Source of the DNA: Locusta migratoria | Taxonomy: Eukaryota > Arthropoda > Insecta > Orthoptera > Acrididae | Assembly: GCA_026315105.1 (NCBI GenBank) | Contig: CM048745.1 | Span: 151,597,323-151,661,322 of the forward strand | Direction of reading: 5' to 3' | Length of the DNA stretch: 64,000 bases | Shown: positions 45,430 through 57,197 of the stretch, piece after piece | How positions within the stretch are numbered: the stretch's first letter is position 1 | How the letters are laid out: the number at the start of each line of letters is the position of its first letter | Program-made: the position numbers and the translations under genes | Notes under the pieces: generated by a model | Databases searched by the model: none | Told to the model about the DNA's origin: nothing | The model's input: only the letters and a program-made list of their open reading frames with translations

Positions 45430-45915
45430 GCGACAACCCATCACTACCACAAGATTGCCCACATCACCAGATCGCCAGCACCACCACCACTTCATCGCTC
45501 CCATCACACAGCCTACATCAGCTTAACTACACTACCCGCATCACCTTCACCACAACGTCCCCATCTCGCCTCTTTCACACAGTCTGCAACAGCACCACCA
45601 CACTGTCTGCGTCAGATTCACCACATCGCCCTCGTAACCATCATCACAAGGTCCCCATCACACACAGCCTGCATCAGCATCACCACACTCTCCACATCAG
45701 CTTCATCACATCATCCCCATCACCACATCGGCCCTATCACACAGCCTGCATCACCACCACCACCACCACCACATCGCCCCATGACCACGTCGCCACATTG
45801 CCCCATCACCACCAAACAGCTATCAACACATCACCCTCCATCACATTGCCTGCATCAGCAGCACCACATCGCCTCACCCCCATCAGCGTTACAAAAGTAT
45901 CACCACCACCGTCTG
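45430..45915. repeat. CATCACC-rich degenerate repeat tract
   Basis: Nearly G-free on plus, built of short CAC/ATC units, with a longer motif cacacagcctgcatcagca recurring at about 45504, 45573, 45597, 45657, 45735 and 45839. The 238-codon frame at 45307-46023 is open because the tract lacks the bases needed for stops; its product would be His/Pro/Ser/Thr-rich. I do not call it a gene. Confidence 0.85.
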
Positions 45916-46019
45916 TGTGTTTTCCTTCTTATGATTGTCCTAACACATGGGCTATTCCCAAAAAACTGCTCTACCTTTGTACAGCAGGACTTAAATGGTG
46001 GATTTTTCCCCAATTTTAG

Positions 46020-46546
46020 CTAAGCGAGGAGGAGAGCAGCAGCCCTTCTATCAGCCAACAGCTACTTTTTTGCACGCAGCACCTGCTTTAAGCCAATGCA
46101 GTTACGTCAGGGATCAGCGGCGGTGGCACAAACAAGGCGGTTGTTCTCTGCAGCACAGCACACAGGGTTTCACAAGCGGCAGTGGCTGCAGCGGTCAGCT
46201 GACGCTGGCGCTGGCTGGGGTGCGACACATTTAGGTCGCCCACGGGACCCCAAAGCGACGCAGCCAGTTGCAGAGCGCCCGTGGTGCAACGCGCCTGCCT
46301 CAGGAGGTTCCGCGCATGCGCCGTGCTGCCGCGTCCCGCGACAAGTACATATCGCGCAACGCTCGCCTCTCATGGCTGTTGGCGCTTGCGACACTCGTCT
46401 GGTACCAATTTAAAGCCTGTTTTCGCAGCCCGATCGGAGAACACGCACGTGTATCATTTTGGAGTCACTGCATGCAATGTGCGTCGATCACTGCCACAGA
46501 TGAGTTCAAGAGCATTCACCAATCGTGACGAAAATTTGGAAAGCGT
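46020..46546. promoter_or_regulatory. GC-rich block with an NRF1-like site
   Basis: Contains cgcgcatgcgcc at 46311-46322, close to the alternating GCGCATGCGC site of NRF1-type factors, in a CpG-containing stretch. It could be a promoter remnant; no exon is evident. Confidence 0.3.
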
Positions 46547-46557
46547 AGGAAATATTG

Positions 46558-47175
46558 TTCTTTTTTTTGTGGTTTTACTGCGCACAACTGCTAAGGTCAT
46601 TAGCGCCCAGACAAGAACAGAGATTCGCTAGATCTCAAAAAAATTGGTAACTGCCAGTTAGAATATCAAGAAAAGGCTAAAAACGAAAGATAAACAATGA
46701 AAAGGGTTAAATATCCTTTGATAAATTTGCCAAGTTGATAAAACGCAAAACTCGAGCAGCTGCCCGTTTGTCATCAGCTAAAATTTCCTCCAGAGTAGAC
46801 GGAAAGTGAAGGGCTACACGGAGATGATTAAAATTAACACAGGAGAGTAAAACATGTCGCACTGTCAGCAGTTGACCGCAGGAGCACAGCGGTGCAGGGT
46901 CGGCGGCTAGAAAATGACGGTGGCTGAAACGGCAGTGACCGATCCGCAACCGGGCCAGGATGACTTCCTGTCGCCGAGAGGGGCATCAGGAGGTCCTCCA
47001 AGCGGTCGAGATCGGTTTTACAGTTCTGAATTTATTGTCGTACAGTGAAAACCACGCACTGTGCCAGGAAGACACGATACTATGGCGAAGAGACCGTTGA
47101 ACATCGTCCGATGGGACGCTAAAGGTAGCCATGCGAGGCAAAAGAGCTGCTGCCTTGGCTGCTATGTCGGCGGTC
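46558..47175 (-). mobile_element. I/Jockey-type LINE tail, 5'-truncated
   Basis: A target duplication, aggaaatattg, lies at 46547-46557 and 47176-47186. Minus-strand reading gives VSSWHSAWFSLYDNKF near 47060, then RLRIGHCRFSHRHFL near 46945 and a Cys/His tail CSCGQLLTVRHVLLSC near 46885-46840. It ends in an A-rich tail (T-run at 46560 on plus). Confidence 0.93.
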
Positions 47176-47186
47176 AGGAAATATTG

Positions 47187-47429
47187 GGAGTTTAGCGTCT
47201 CGTAGACACAGGCTTAATTACAATGGGAACAGTAGCATGTAATGGACACAAAATTAGATAGAAGTAAATCAGAGGTGTACTAGTATATTTCTTACAGGTA
47301 GGTTTGATCAACATGTATAAAAACCAGATAACAATCGAAGGGCGTGAAAGGGAAGCGTTGGTTGTAGCCTTTCCCCAATCTTAACCCTTAACAGCCCTGG
47401 CGAATGTAGATAACTTTCATTCCCTGGCG
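47187..47429. other. Unassigned spacer between two LINE tails
   Basis: No motif. Confidence 0.4.
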
Positions 47430-47440
47430 GGGTATTTTTG

Positions 47441-48074
47441 TTGTTGTTGTTGTTGTTGTTTGGGGTTTAGAGGGGACTAAACTACATGGTTATCAGTCCA
47501 CTGTTCCTTACGAAGACAAGACATCCAAGAAGGAAAAAGTAAAATATAGCTAAATACCCAGAAGAGAAGCGTAAGGGCACACAGTGCCAATGAACTTTAT
47601 ACTCTCAACAACACTGAAGTAGACGGGAATAAGAGGGACCAACTAAGCTAAAATAGAGCAGGGAACAGTGGCTGGCTGATCACAAACAAATACAAGATGA
47701 GCCAGTCACTCTGCACAGACTAAAAACTCTGAGGTAAAAACAGGGTAGAAGTAAGAAAAACATCAGAGTAAAATATGAGAGGTGGGAGCCTGAGACACGA
47801 GGCACAAGCCAACCACTAAATAGAATGATAAAATCCAGCTGCACGTATAAAACTTAAAACTCGGTCAGCCATAGAGGCATTGTCAGATAAAATCACGGCA
47901 GGCTCAGTAGGTAGATTAAAAGACTGCCGCAAGGCGGCTAAAAACGGACAGTCCGACAGGATGTGGACCACTGTCAACAAACTTCCACAACGGTAATTCG
48001 GTGGGTCCTCTTTACGTAAAAGGTAGCCATGTGTCAACCACGTATTGCCAATACGTAAGCGACACAGGACGACA
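47441..48074 (-). mobile_element. I/Jockey-type LINE tail, second copy, with (AAC)n end
   Basis: The target duplication gggtatttttg lies at 47430-47440 and 48075-48085. On minus the tail reads RIGNTWLTHGYLLRKEDPP then CGSLLTVVHILSDCP, the same Cys/His tail as the element at 46558-47175, and the 3' end is an (AAC)n run (TTG repeats at 47437-47460 on plus). Confidence 0.95.
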
Positions 48075-48085
48075 GGGTATTTTTG

Positions 48086-48299
48086 ACCCCAAATTATTGG
48101 GGTAAATGTAATTGTAAATAACTTTTTGGGTGTAAAGCATTTATTTTCTAATTAATATCAATTGTCAAGGTAAATAAATTTATTTAAACATAGAAGTAAC
48201 CACAAAGAATATGTACAAAAATATGTTGGTTACATTCTTTAAACTTGGCAGCTTTCGTAAACGCTCCCCACCATGTCACTTAGCGAATAATTATTAAAA
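48086..48299. other. Unassigned AT-rich spacer
   Basis: No motif. Confidence 0.4.
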
Positions 48300-48311
48300 T
48301 AAAAACTCTTG

Positions 48312-48503
48312 CCGCGGTGGAGTAACCGAGCGGTCTAAAGCGTCTCGCTGCGGAGCGCGCGGTTGCTCGCCGTGGAGGTTCGAGTCCTCCCTGGGGCATG
48401 GGTGTGTGTGTTGTCCTTAGGCTAGTTTAGTTTAAGTAGTTTGTAAGCTACGGACTGATGACCACGGAGTTTGGTCCGATAGATTTACAAACATTTGAAC
48501 ATT
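48312..48503 (+). mobile_element. tRNA-derived SINE, type B
   Basis: The target duplication taaaaactcttg lies at 48300-48311 and 48504-48515. B box gaggttcgagtcctcc. This is the cleanest type B copy in the window. Confidence 0.97.
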
Positions 48504-48589
48504 TAAAAACTCTTGGGGGCAAATATGATCCCGCCAGTGCAGTTGAGGGTTAATCGGTACATGGTGTAAGCTGTGAAGGAAAGCAAGGA

Positions 48590-49060
48590 GAAATTTGCAG
48601 ACGGAATTGAAGTTCAGGGGGAAGAAATGAAAACTTTGCACTTCGCTGATGGCATTGTCATTCTGTCAAGAGACAGCAAATGACCTGGAAGAGCAACTGC
48701 ACGAAATGGACAGTGTCTTGAAAGGAGCATGTAACATGAACATTAACACGAGCAAAACAGGGGTAATAGAATGCAGTCTAAGAAAATCAGGCGATGCTGA
48801 AAGAATTAGGTTAGGTAACGAAACAATAAAGGTTGTAGATGAATTTTGTTACTTGGGCAGAAAAGTAACTTACGATGTAGCAGTAAAAATGACATAAAAT
48901 GCACAATGGCAATGGGAAGAAAAGCGTTCCTGAGAAATAAATTTGTTAACATCGAATACAAATGTGTTAGGAAGTCTTTACTACAGACATTTGTGTGGAG
49001 TGTTCCCTTGTACGGGAGTGAAACTTTGACAAAGCTACAAAAGTCTCCATAAAAACATTC
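48590..49060 (+). mobile_element. LINE reverse transcriptase fragment
   Basis: Plus-strand reading gives LHFADGIVILSRDSK near 48640 (FADD changed to FADG), a frameshift, then EEQLHEMDSVLKGACNMNIN, ETIKVVDEFCYLGRKVTYD and VWSVPLYGSETLTKLQ. The order is that of the RT core and following region of RTE/Jockey-like LINEs. Confidence 0.82.
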
Positions 49061-49544
49061 GCATTTAATGGCTTGGTGTAGAGAAAACATTTCAAGAACT
49101 ATCAATTGGTACGTGTGAAAACTGTTGCCAGAGCGGCTCACATTTTACACTTCTCACAATGGTTCCTCGCTAACACTCGGTGCTTTAACGACCTTTGGAT
49201 GATAATCTATTCATCTTATAAAATGAATGTATGTTCCCCATATCCTCGTAAACTACCGGGCCGATTTAAACCAAACTTGGTTCAATTATTCATTACCGCT
49301 ACGAAACAATCGTGGCAAAACCCACCTACGACACACAGGTTAGAATATATGAAGTCATAGTTACATGCGCAAAAATCTGTCACATCATGCAAAAATGTTC
49401 GAAGTATTCTCCTAAATTAAGGGACCTATTTCAACCAAACATGATACACACATTGTTTACTATCATGGAACAATATCTGTTGGGGTAAGAAGAGATATGT
49501 GATAAACAATGAGTGTCATAAAAAACCACCGCATCATGCGATAC
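49061..49544. other. Unassigned; possible old interspersed repeat at 49200-49440
   Basis: Blocks like gggccgatttaaaccaaact and gggacctatttcaaccaaac recur about 170 bp apart and resemble the ggccgatttccttca segments near 27840 and 28015. Confidence 0.4.
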
Positions 49545-49730
49545 GCCGTGGCGGAGCGTATTGAGGCGCTATGTTACGATGCGCGAGGCCGTTCCCCGTC
49601 GGGGATTCGAATCTCCCCTCGGGCATGGATGTTTGTGCCGTCTTTAGTATACGCTAGTTCATAAGTAGTTTGTCAGTTTAGGGACTGCTGACCCCGCAGT
49701 TAAGTCCCACAAGCTTTACAAACTTTTGAT
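49545..49730 (+). mobile_element. tRNA-derived SINE, type A'
   Basis: The head cgccgtggcggagcgtattg is followed by B box ggggattcgaatctcc and the full tail through gcagttaagtcccacaag. Confidence 0.9.
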
Positions 49731-50785
49731 ATATATTTTTTTTTAACTTGGCAACTTGCAACTAACTTTACACATAATTTCAAATTCTTACGAAACTTTT
49801 TCTCGCTGATAAACCCAGCAGAAGCACTTTCCTGCTATTCCTGCAGTAAAAGCATTCTGCACGACGTTAAAATTTATTTCTCCTACACTACAAACATATT
49901 CCCGAGACATTTTAAAGACAGTATATACATATACCACTGAAAGTACCTTCGAAATTTTAACACAATACGACACAGTTCACGAGATAAAAGGTCATAAACA
50001 ATTACCTGCATCAAAAACGACCCCATCACACACAAGATTGTAATTTATCTACCCTTTACTACAAATTGTATACGCAAAACATTTCGCACATAATATCCTA
50101 ATATTGCAGCGTACGTAAATGTAAATTTCTATTATTTTAGGACATATTCAGGAAATATGACATTATAAGGAGTGAGCTGTTTGTAAACGAAACAGATGCC
50201 AGATCAACGTCAAGAACGTACACTAGTTTTAAATAATTACACAGTCATCACACATTTACCGACGTGCTTTGTACCGAAGTCAGGAAACTTATTTCAATGC
50301 AGACATCGTCACTAACGTAAATATATGTAACAACGTAAAACTTTCTCCAAAAGTATCACTTATTAAGGAGTGATTCTACTCGTCTCTGTAAGATCCCTTT
50401 GAAAAGTACAGAGTTTCGCTACGGATTGTCGCACTGGACGTTTTATGACCCCATCTTCGTGCGATTTTTGAATCAGTTAACCTTCTCAGTCAGGAGTGGA
50501 GCTACTGTGCAGCTGTGTAAGATACCTGAAGTGAGTGCATTAAGTGGCAATAACTCGGTAGGTAACCCTGGAGATGCAACGGAACTCTTGAGACTGGTGC
50601 ACAGCCACACAAAACCACCTGGAGCGTAACGCACACAGCGGCAACAGGTTCGCCAACGTGCCGCTAGGGAGCGACGTTGTTAAGATAAAGAGACGACTGT
50701 TCTCTTCTCGGCCGCCAGGCATCAGCACTGGTGTCGTAACAGATAAAATCCTAGTGGTTACATTGCTCTCAGTCGACAGTAGAGA
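49731..50785. other. No recognised gene
   Basis: AT-rich to 50370, then mixed. Short frames carry no motif. Confidence 0.45.
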
Positions 50786-50970
50786 GCCGCGGTGGAGTAG
50801 CCGAGCGCTCTAAACCGTCTTGCTGCGGAGCGCGCGGTTGCTCGCCGAGGAGGTTCGAGTCCTCCCTGGGGCATGGGTGTGTTTGTCCTTAGGTTACCTC
50901 AGTTTAAGTAGTTTGTAAGCTACGGACTGATGACCACGCAGTTTGGTCCGATAGATTTACAAACATTTGA
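50786..50970 (+). mobile_element. tRNA-derived SINE, type B
   Basis: Head gccgcggtggagtagccgag, B box gaggttcgagtcctcc, standard tail. I found no clear target duplication. Confidence 0.9.
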
Positions 50971-51819
50971 TTTTGACAGATACTGGTAAAAAAACATCTT
51001 ACGGTTTCGGAACAAATGAAACCGTTCACTGTGAGGTACCTAAACACTGTTTCTAAACCATGAAACAGTGTGTAATAGTATTTGCCTGTTTATTGTAACA
51101 TAGTCAATGTGTTGTGTACAAGTATTGCTATAGAACCACATAGTTGGAGGCCAGAAACTGTAGGAGAAAAAATAAAGTTTTCTTCAGATGCCTTGGCAGT
51201 TATATATTTCCTACACCGACAAAATTTTACCTACCACCCCAGCACCCTCACTTGATTATGTTAGTAATATCAAAAATATCCTTGACAAGATGTTTATATT
51301 CTTCCTGCTCTCTGGTTGACAAGTTTTTGTATATAGCCTTGTCCGCTCAGTAATGTTATTCTACGTTCCTTGAGTGAAGTAATTGTCCTCGTACAACGAA
51401 GATTTCATGACAAAAATTTGCATTGTACGCGATTCGCTAATGCCAACGTAACATGATTGCCAACATTATGACGCGAGGCCGCTTGGACGGTAAGTAAAAT
51501 TTAAGCTCTGTACCAAATGCACTGCTTTCGCAATAAGTGACGTTCCTTCTTTCCCATTTGCTGAGGACTGACTTTTTTATGTCCAATATATTGGTTTTTA
51601 TCAAAGTAAATATAATTAATACATTTGGCTTTCTTCTATTCTAGTGCCTAATATTGATAGGTGTGTGCGCCTAACCTACATTTGATAATGAAAAGACGTA
51701 TTGTAACTTTTATTGACCTAACATTTCGGGAAAGGTTAAGTTTTTATACATCGTTATCGCACTGATGGGTATTTTAGTAAGGCAAATCTTATCTTAAAAT
51801 TCGAGTTTTGTTGTATTTT
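50971..51819. other. No recognised gene
   Basis: AT-rich; no motif. Confidence 0.45.
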
Positions 51820-52038
51820 TATCTGTCACTTTCCACTTCTTTCACCTCTGGCAGTATTGCTCATGTGAAAAATACCGAGTAGCACCGTGGTTCGGAACCC
51901 ACGTTAAACTGTAGGTCCCTCTATAACTGGCTGGGTAAGTCAGTTCGAAGGTCGGAGGAAGGCAACGGCATACCACCTCCAAACAGGACCATGCCTAGTA
52001 AAGCACTGTGGTGTTCAAACCAATCTTTACTTTTTTAC
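51820..52038 (+). mobile_element. tRNA-derived SINE, type D, lacking its tRNA head
   Basis: Matches the body of the 24769-25078 copy in the opposite orientation (tttcacctctggcagtattg ... gtggtgttcaaaccaatctt) but stops before the tRNA-like region. Confidence 0.88.
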
Positions 52039-52231
52039 TTTAATTTTTAATGAGCGTTTTCATTTGTCGTCTAAACTTTCGTAATATTTAAGAATAAATA
52101 CGAAATTCGACAAATACGGCACATTATCTTAGATTTTCATGTATCCGTATCTTTTAAAAATTATTTTGTTCTGCATGAGTGTCCGGCCAACATTACTCGC
52201 AAAAACTAACGGTTTGGGTACTAACTCAAAT

Positions 52232-52327
52232 CAAATGTTCAAAAGTTTGTAAATCTATGGGACCAAACTACATGGTCATCAGTCCGTAGCTTACAAACTA
52301 CTTAAACTAAGATAAACTAACCTAAGG

Positions 52328-52389
<62 letters not shown>
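52232..52389 (-). mobile_element. SINE type B tail with expanded AC run
   Basis: The tail ttcaaaagtttgtaaatct to aacctaaggataacacac leads into an (AC)n run at 52330-52389; the head is missing beyond the run. Confidence 0.9.
52330..52389. repeat. (AC)n microsatellite
   Basis: About 30 AC units at the SINE break. Confidence 0.97.
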
Positions 52390-52390
<1 letters not shown>

Positions 52391-52887
52391 GGCAAACTAT
52401 GATTTCTCAATCTCATTGGTTAGTCTACCTAAAAATATCCCTAATATGTCAAATGGTTACAAGATCTGCCGTGTTATGAACCAATTAGCAGTCGTGCTTG
52501 GCACTTAATTACAGTTTATTAACCACGCAGTTACATTCTAATGGAAAAAAAGGATCATAGTATGAAAAATATGAGCTAATATAGTCGATACCATCATGAG
52601 TCACACACAAGAAGGCGGTAGATCTTCAATAATTCAATTAAGTTATAAGTTACATACATATGTGGCGTCTGTGCTTTCGGACATGCATACAACACATATG
52701 TATACAACATAAAATTTGCCGATGACGGACAATGATCCTTTCATCTGTACGGACGCACTCCAACGCACTTACTCTTACGGGAATCAGTTTAAATACCTAC
52801 GAATTTGAGTAATAGTGGTCAGGGTAAAGTTGAGAATTTGTATCTGACGGGAAGCGTACTTGAGTAATCAATTTGTTATGTGGTGAC
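52390..52887. other. No recognised gene
   Basis: AT-rich; no motif. Confidence 0.45.
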
Positions 52888-52958
52888 TCCCAGTGGTGTA
52901 GGGGTCAGCGCAACTGCCTAGAAGGCAGGAGATTGCATTCGAGTCCCGGCTGGGTACA
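52888..52958 (+). mobile_element. tRNA-like SINE head
   Basis: An A-box-like agtggtgtaggggtcagcg, an anticodon-arm-like ctgcctagaaggcag, and B box cattcgagtcccgg. Confidence 0.65.
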
Positions 52959-53900
52959 CATTTTCAACTCTCCCCATTCGCAGTTAATGTCATACATTCC
53001 GTGAATATCAACAAATTTCAGAATAGGAAGCTATGACTTTTCCACTACACTTATTTAGTATAACACAGAGTATAATACACCCAGTGACAACCCTGAACTG
53101 TAGTCTTCGGAGCGCTCGTTTTCACTTTATCATACGAAACTTCTCTAAATGTAAGATTATATCTCAGATATTATACTTGTAAACATAACATCAAATTACG
53201 GCTTGTAAAGAAGTATTCAGAAGCGTGTGCTCAGAGTTGTCTAAGAGTACTTATATCGTTTACATCGTCCTCCACGTATTTTTTTTCCTTTTTTTTTCTT
53301 TTATCAAGTCATGAAGTAAGAAATGAAATAAATAAAAGGGCAGACCTATGTATCGGGAAGAAAACAAAAGGAAGTGGAAGTGAACTGACCGGTTGTTGTG
53401 GCAGTTTGGCCACGGGAAATGGTTCCTGCTGACGAAAGCAGCTACAGTGCGCGAACTGTCAACTAGCGAGTCATTTTAATCAGGCTATAGGTACACTCTT
53501 GATCACAGTTCTATAGTAGAACAGAAGCATTTGAATAAAAGAGGAATTTAATTTTGTCGACTTCTTTAGCTTCTTGTTCAGGTTAACATTTTACCCTTTT
53601 GCCGGTTGTCATTCTTTACACAGATATAATGCTGTGCTCCGGAAGTATACCCTGAGATTTCTTTTGGCACGAATGCTCCCTTAACTTGAGGTAGCCTACT
53701 TTTTTACGAAATAGAAATATTTAAACCTCTCTACGTTTGAGGTCACTGAATTATATTCGATGGCGAAGTTGAAAATCTGTACTGGACTTGGACTCGTCCA
53801 GACTTCTCGCTTCGGGCTAGCGGTCGCTTTAAACAAGTAGGCCATCCGAGCACGCATCTCGGCCTCTTCAAATTCTGAACTTAACTGCAGACTACGCTTG
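52959..53900. other. No recognised gene
   Basis: AT-rich, with a T-rich tract at 53280-53300. Confidence 0.45.
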
Positions 53901-53910
53901 TAGTCTTTCT

Positions 53911-54077
53911 CAAATGTTCAAATGTTTGTAAATCTATGGGACGTAACTGCTTCGTTATTAGGCCCTAGCTTAGAAACTAAAACTAAGTTAAACGAACCTA
54001 AGGACAATACAAACACCCATGCCCGAGGGGGGACTAACGGCCGCGCGGACCGCAGCACGGCTATTCTGCCGCGGATT
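53911..54077 (-). mobile_element. tRNA-derived SINE, diverged
   Basis: The target duplication tagtctttct lies at 53901-53910 and 54078-54087. The B-box region is deleted (cgaggggggactaacggcc). Confidence 0.9.
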
Positions 54078-54400
54078 TAGTCTTTCTGGCCAATATTTCC
54101 ACTTTCTCGCAAGGGATCTAACATGTCATAAAAATAAACAGTAAATACATGCTCGTATATATTATGCCTCCAATAAGACAATTCTTTGCAGATACCCAAA
54201 TACGCCTTAGCCCCAGCGGGAATTCAGATAAACAGCGAGCAAATGGAAATAATGGATTGAGACACTACAATCTTAGTGTGCAGATATTGGTTACAATTGT
54301 TATAATTGTAATTTGTGTGTGATACAGTACGATATTTTGGTGCATCGACTCTTTACTTCAGGTTTACATGGAGTTTACCAGAGCAAGACACCATGGGACG
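54078..54400. other. Unassigned; probable left flank or end of the Tc1 element
   Basis: No inverted terminal repeat identified. Confidence 0.35.
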
Positions 54401-54615
54401 ATAAAAGTGAAAAAATCATTTTCGTTGCCCTCTGTGATCACCTCGGACGGCCAGTGCAGTTGTACACCTGGGTGGTATGGACAGTACTTGGTTATCAATC
54501 AGCTCTTGAAGGATATTTGGCCATTGTTCCGTGAGTGCAATATCCAGTTCTGCAACCGTTTTGAGAGTTTCTAGTCCGGCTGCGTCTGCCAAGTGCATCC
54601 CAGACGTATTCAATA

Positions 54616-55017
54616 GGCAACTTCCTGGCATATTAAAATTGTGTGCCGGAACCGGGACTCGAACCTGGGACCTTTGCGCACACTCCGCTGCAGAGTGAAA
54701 GTTTCATTCTGGAAACATCCCTTAGGCTGTGGCTAAGCCATGTCTCCACCATATCCTTTCTTCCAGGAGTGCTAGTCTTGCATCGTTCGCAGGAGAGCTT
54801 CTGTGAAGTTTGGAAAGTAGGAGGCGAGATACTGGCGGAAGTTAAGTTGTGAGGCGGCATCGTGAGTCGTGTCGGGATAGCACAGTCGGTAGTGCGCTTG
54901 CCCGCGAAAGGCAAAGGTCCCAGGTTCGAGTCCCGGTTCCGGCACACAATTTTAATCTGCCAGTAAGTTTCATATCATCGCACACTCCGCTGCAGAGTGA
55001 AAGTTTCATTCTGGTAT
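54616..55017. repeat. tRNA-bearing palindromic element (type C SINE) inside Tc1
   Basis: 54618-54680 (gtgtgccggaaccgggactc, then gaacctgggacctttg) is the reverse complement of 54910-54975 (caaaggtcccaggttcgagt then cccggttccggcac). The plus-oriented tRNA-like unit is at 54872-54946. A direct repeat gcacactccgctgcagagtg followed by aaagtttcattctgg occurs at about 54678 and 54980. Confidence 0.85.
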
Positions 55018-55317
55018 TCAAGAGGGTTTGTTGTCCGTCAGTGCAGTTCTGTGTGGACACGCGTTATCGTCCACCACAAGGAAACCATCTCCTATGGTAC
55101 CAACGTAAGGCACAACAAAAGATCTATGGATCTCGTCTCGATACCTATGAGCAGTCAAACTGCCATTCTGAAAAACACAGTTCCAAATGCCGCTAAAACT
55201 GATTCCTGTCCAGACCATTTGTCCACCATCATGATAGGGTGTTTCCTGCACATTATCACGATTGTTTTGAGTTCCACGTTCTCTCCAGATAAGGTAACAA
55301 CGATTGTCCGACTGCAC

Positions 55318-55915
55318 ACAAAATTAAACATAAGGAGAGGCATTGAATTAAAATTTGTGCTGTGGCCAGGATTCGAACCTGGCACCTCCAACTTACTAGG
55401 AAGGCGCTTTAGACCACTCAGCTAACACAGCGTTGCAGCCAAAGCGACTGTGCGGACTGTCTTAAAGCACGTCTCCCTCCACACCACATACTTTAATTCT
55501 GCCTCACGTTCCCTGTGTAACGCATATCAAATTGCCAGGGTTCTCCTATATTGGAATAGCACCCCAGCTCAGGTATAATGAGACAAAGTTGTCGCAAGGA
55601 ATTGTATTATTTGTATCACCTCGGCCTGAGGAACAAGGCAAGATTGTTCTTATTCGCATTCTTTGCTGGGGTGCTATTCCAATATAGGATAGTCCTGGCA
55701 ATTTGATATGCATTTCACAGGGAACATGAGGCAGAATTAATGTGTTGTGGAGGGAGACGTGCTTTAAGACAGTCCGTGTAGTTGCTTTGGCTGCAAAGCT
55801 GTGTTAGCTGAGTGGTCTAAAGTGCCTACCAAGTAAGTAGAAGGTCCCGGGTTCGAATCCTGACCACAGCACAAATTTTAATTCAATGCCTCTCCTTATA
55901 TTTAATACCTTTGGT
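55318..55915. repeat. tRNA-bearing palindromic element inside Tc1
   Basis: Arms of about 240 bp: 55333-55575 and 55668-55905 (aggagaggcattgaattaaa against its complement; caaattgccagg / cctggcaatttg; ctatattggaatagcacccc against ggggtgctattccaatatag). Each arm has a tRNA-like unit (55365-55432 minus; 55800-55868 plus) with tagctgagtggtctaaag and ggttcgaatcctg. The spacer contains a stray copy of flanking Tc1 sequence at 55575-55612. Confidence 0.88.
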
Positions 55916-56057
55916 ATAACGAGACAATGTTGGCTCAAGGAATTGTATTATTTGTTGATATGAACACAAAATCTTCACTCATCTGTGAACACAGCGCCAT
56001 TCGTTACGACTCCAATATTGATGTTCCTCCGCCCAGTTTCTGTGGTTTCGTGGTACT

Positions 56058-56171
<114 letters not shown>

Positions 56172-56480
56172 CACAAGCCTTCGTATGTAGAGGCCACATT
56201 CCCGTAGGCGATTTCTGACTGTTAATGTTGACATTGCACGTCCTGTTGCTGCCTGGCGGATGACTCGCAGCTGAGTCGTATTCAGCCTAATTTGGCGACG
56301 GCCTGGTAACTGTAAATAACGGTCATCTCTTAGTGATGTTACCCTTGGACTACCTCGGCCTTGCCTTTCTCTATCTGTTCCTGTTTCAAATCGCGACCAG
56401 GACCTGAAAATTGCACTTCGGGACACTCCAATAGCTGCAGCCACCTCCTCCTCTGTCTGTCCCACTTCCAACCTTCCTAC

Positions 56481-57010
56481 GGCAAAGCTTCGGATGAGTC
56501 ACGTTGTTGTTGCACTGCACTAACTTATCACGCCACTATTTCAACTCAACTGCTAGTGTAATTCGTTTCTAAAATACAAGTCCCTACCAAGGCCCTCTGC
56601 AGCAACTTTCTGTTATTACCACTATCTCGGTTGCTGATATGTTGTCTCCACTCCGAAGAACCGATAGAAAGACGTCGAACCTCTTGTGTTCATTCTGCCG
56701 ATGACAATAATAGATATCTCAACTGGTCGTCTACTTGTTTTGTCCAATGTATATACCTACTGATTTTGGTGTCCCAATAAATGGATTGGTTGTTGGGGAC
56801 GGGAACTGCCATGATTATTAGTTCCCCGTTGTGCAGGGGAAGGAATGAGGATAGCAAATGAGGAGAAGGGAAAGGAAATGCAGTCCATGGAGGAAAGAAG
56901 GGAGAACACCCGTATTAGCTCGGAGCCCTATGCATGGCAAGGACGCACTAACGAAATGTGAATCCCCCTCGTGGGTGGAGAGCTGGGGAGGAAGGGGGGA
57001 GGGAGGAATG
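56481..57010. other. No recognised gene
   Basis: The part at 56820-57000 is purine-rich. Nothing assigned. Confidence 0.45.
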
Positions 57011-57013
57011 AAT

Positions 57014-57197
57014 GTCTGACAAATGCTTATGGGACTTAACTACGGGGTCATCAGTCCCTAAACTTACAAACTACTTATGAACTAAGACTAAGGACGGCAC
57101 AAATATCCATGTCCGAGGGAGGATTCGAACCCCCACCGTAGTGGCAGTGCAGACCGTGACTGGAGCGCCTCAGTCCCCTCGGCCACCGCGTCCGGCA
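57014..57197 (-). mobile_element. tRNA-derived SINE, type A
   Basis: Standard body with B box gggttcgaatcctcc on minus. The last part of the tail is missing and I see no target duplication. Confidence 0.9.

Noticed and set aside
45307..46023. 238-codon open frame, among the longest in the window
   Set aside because: Lies on a G-poor simple-repeat tract; no domain, no promoter or splice support.
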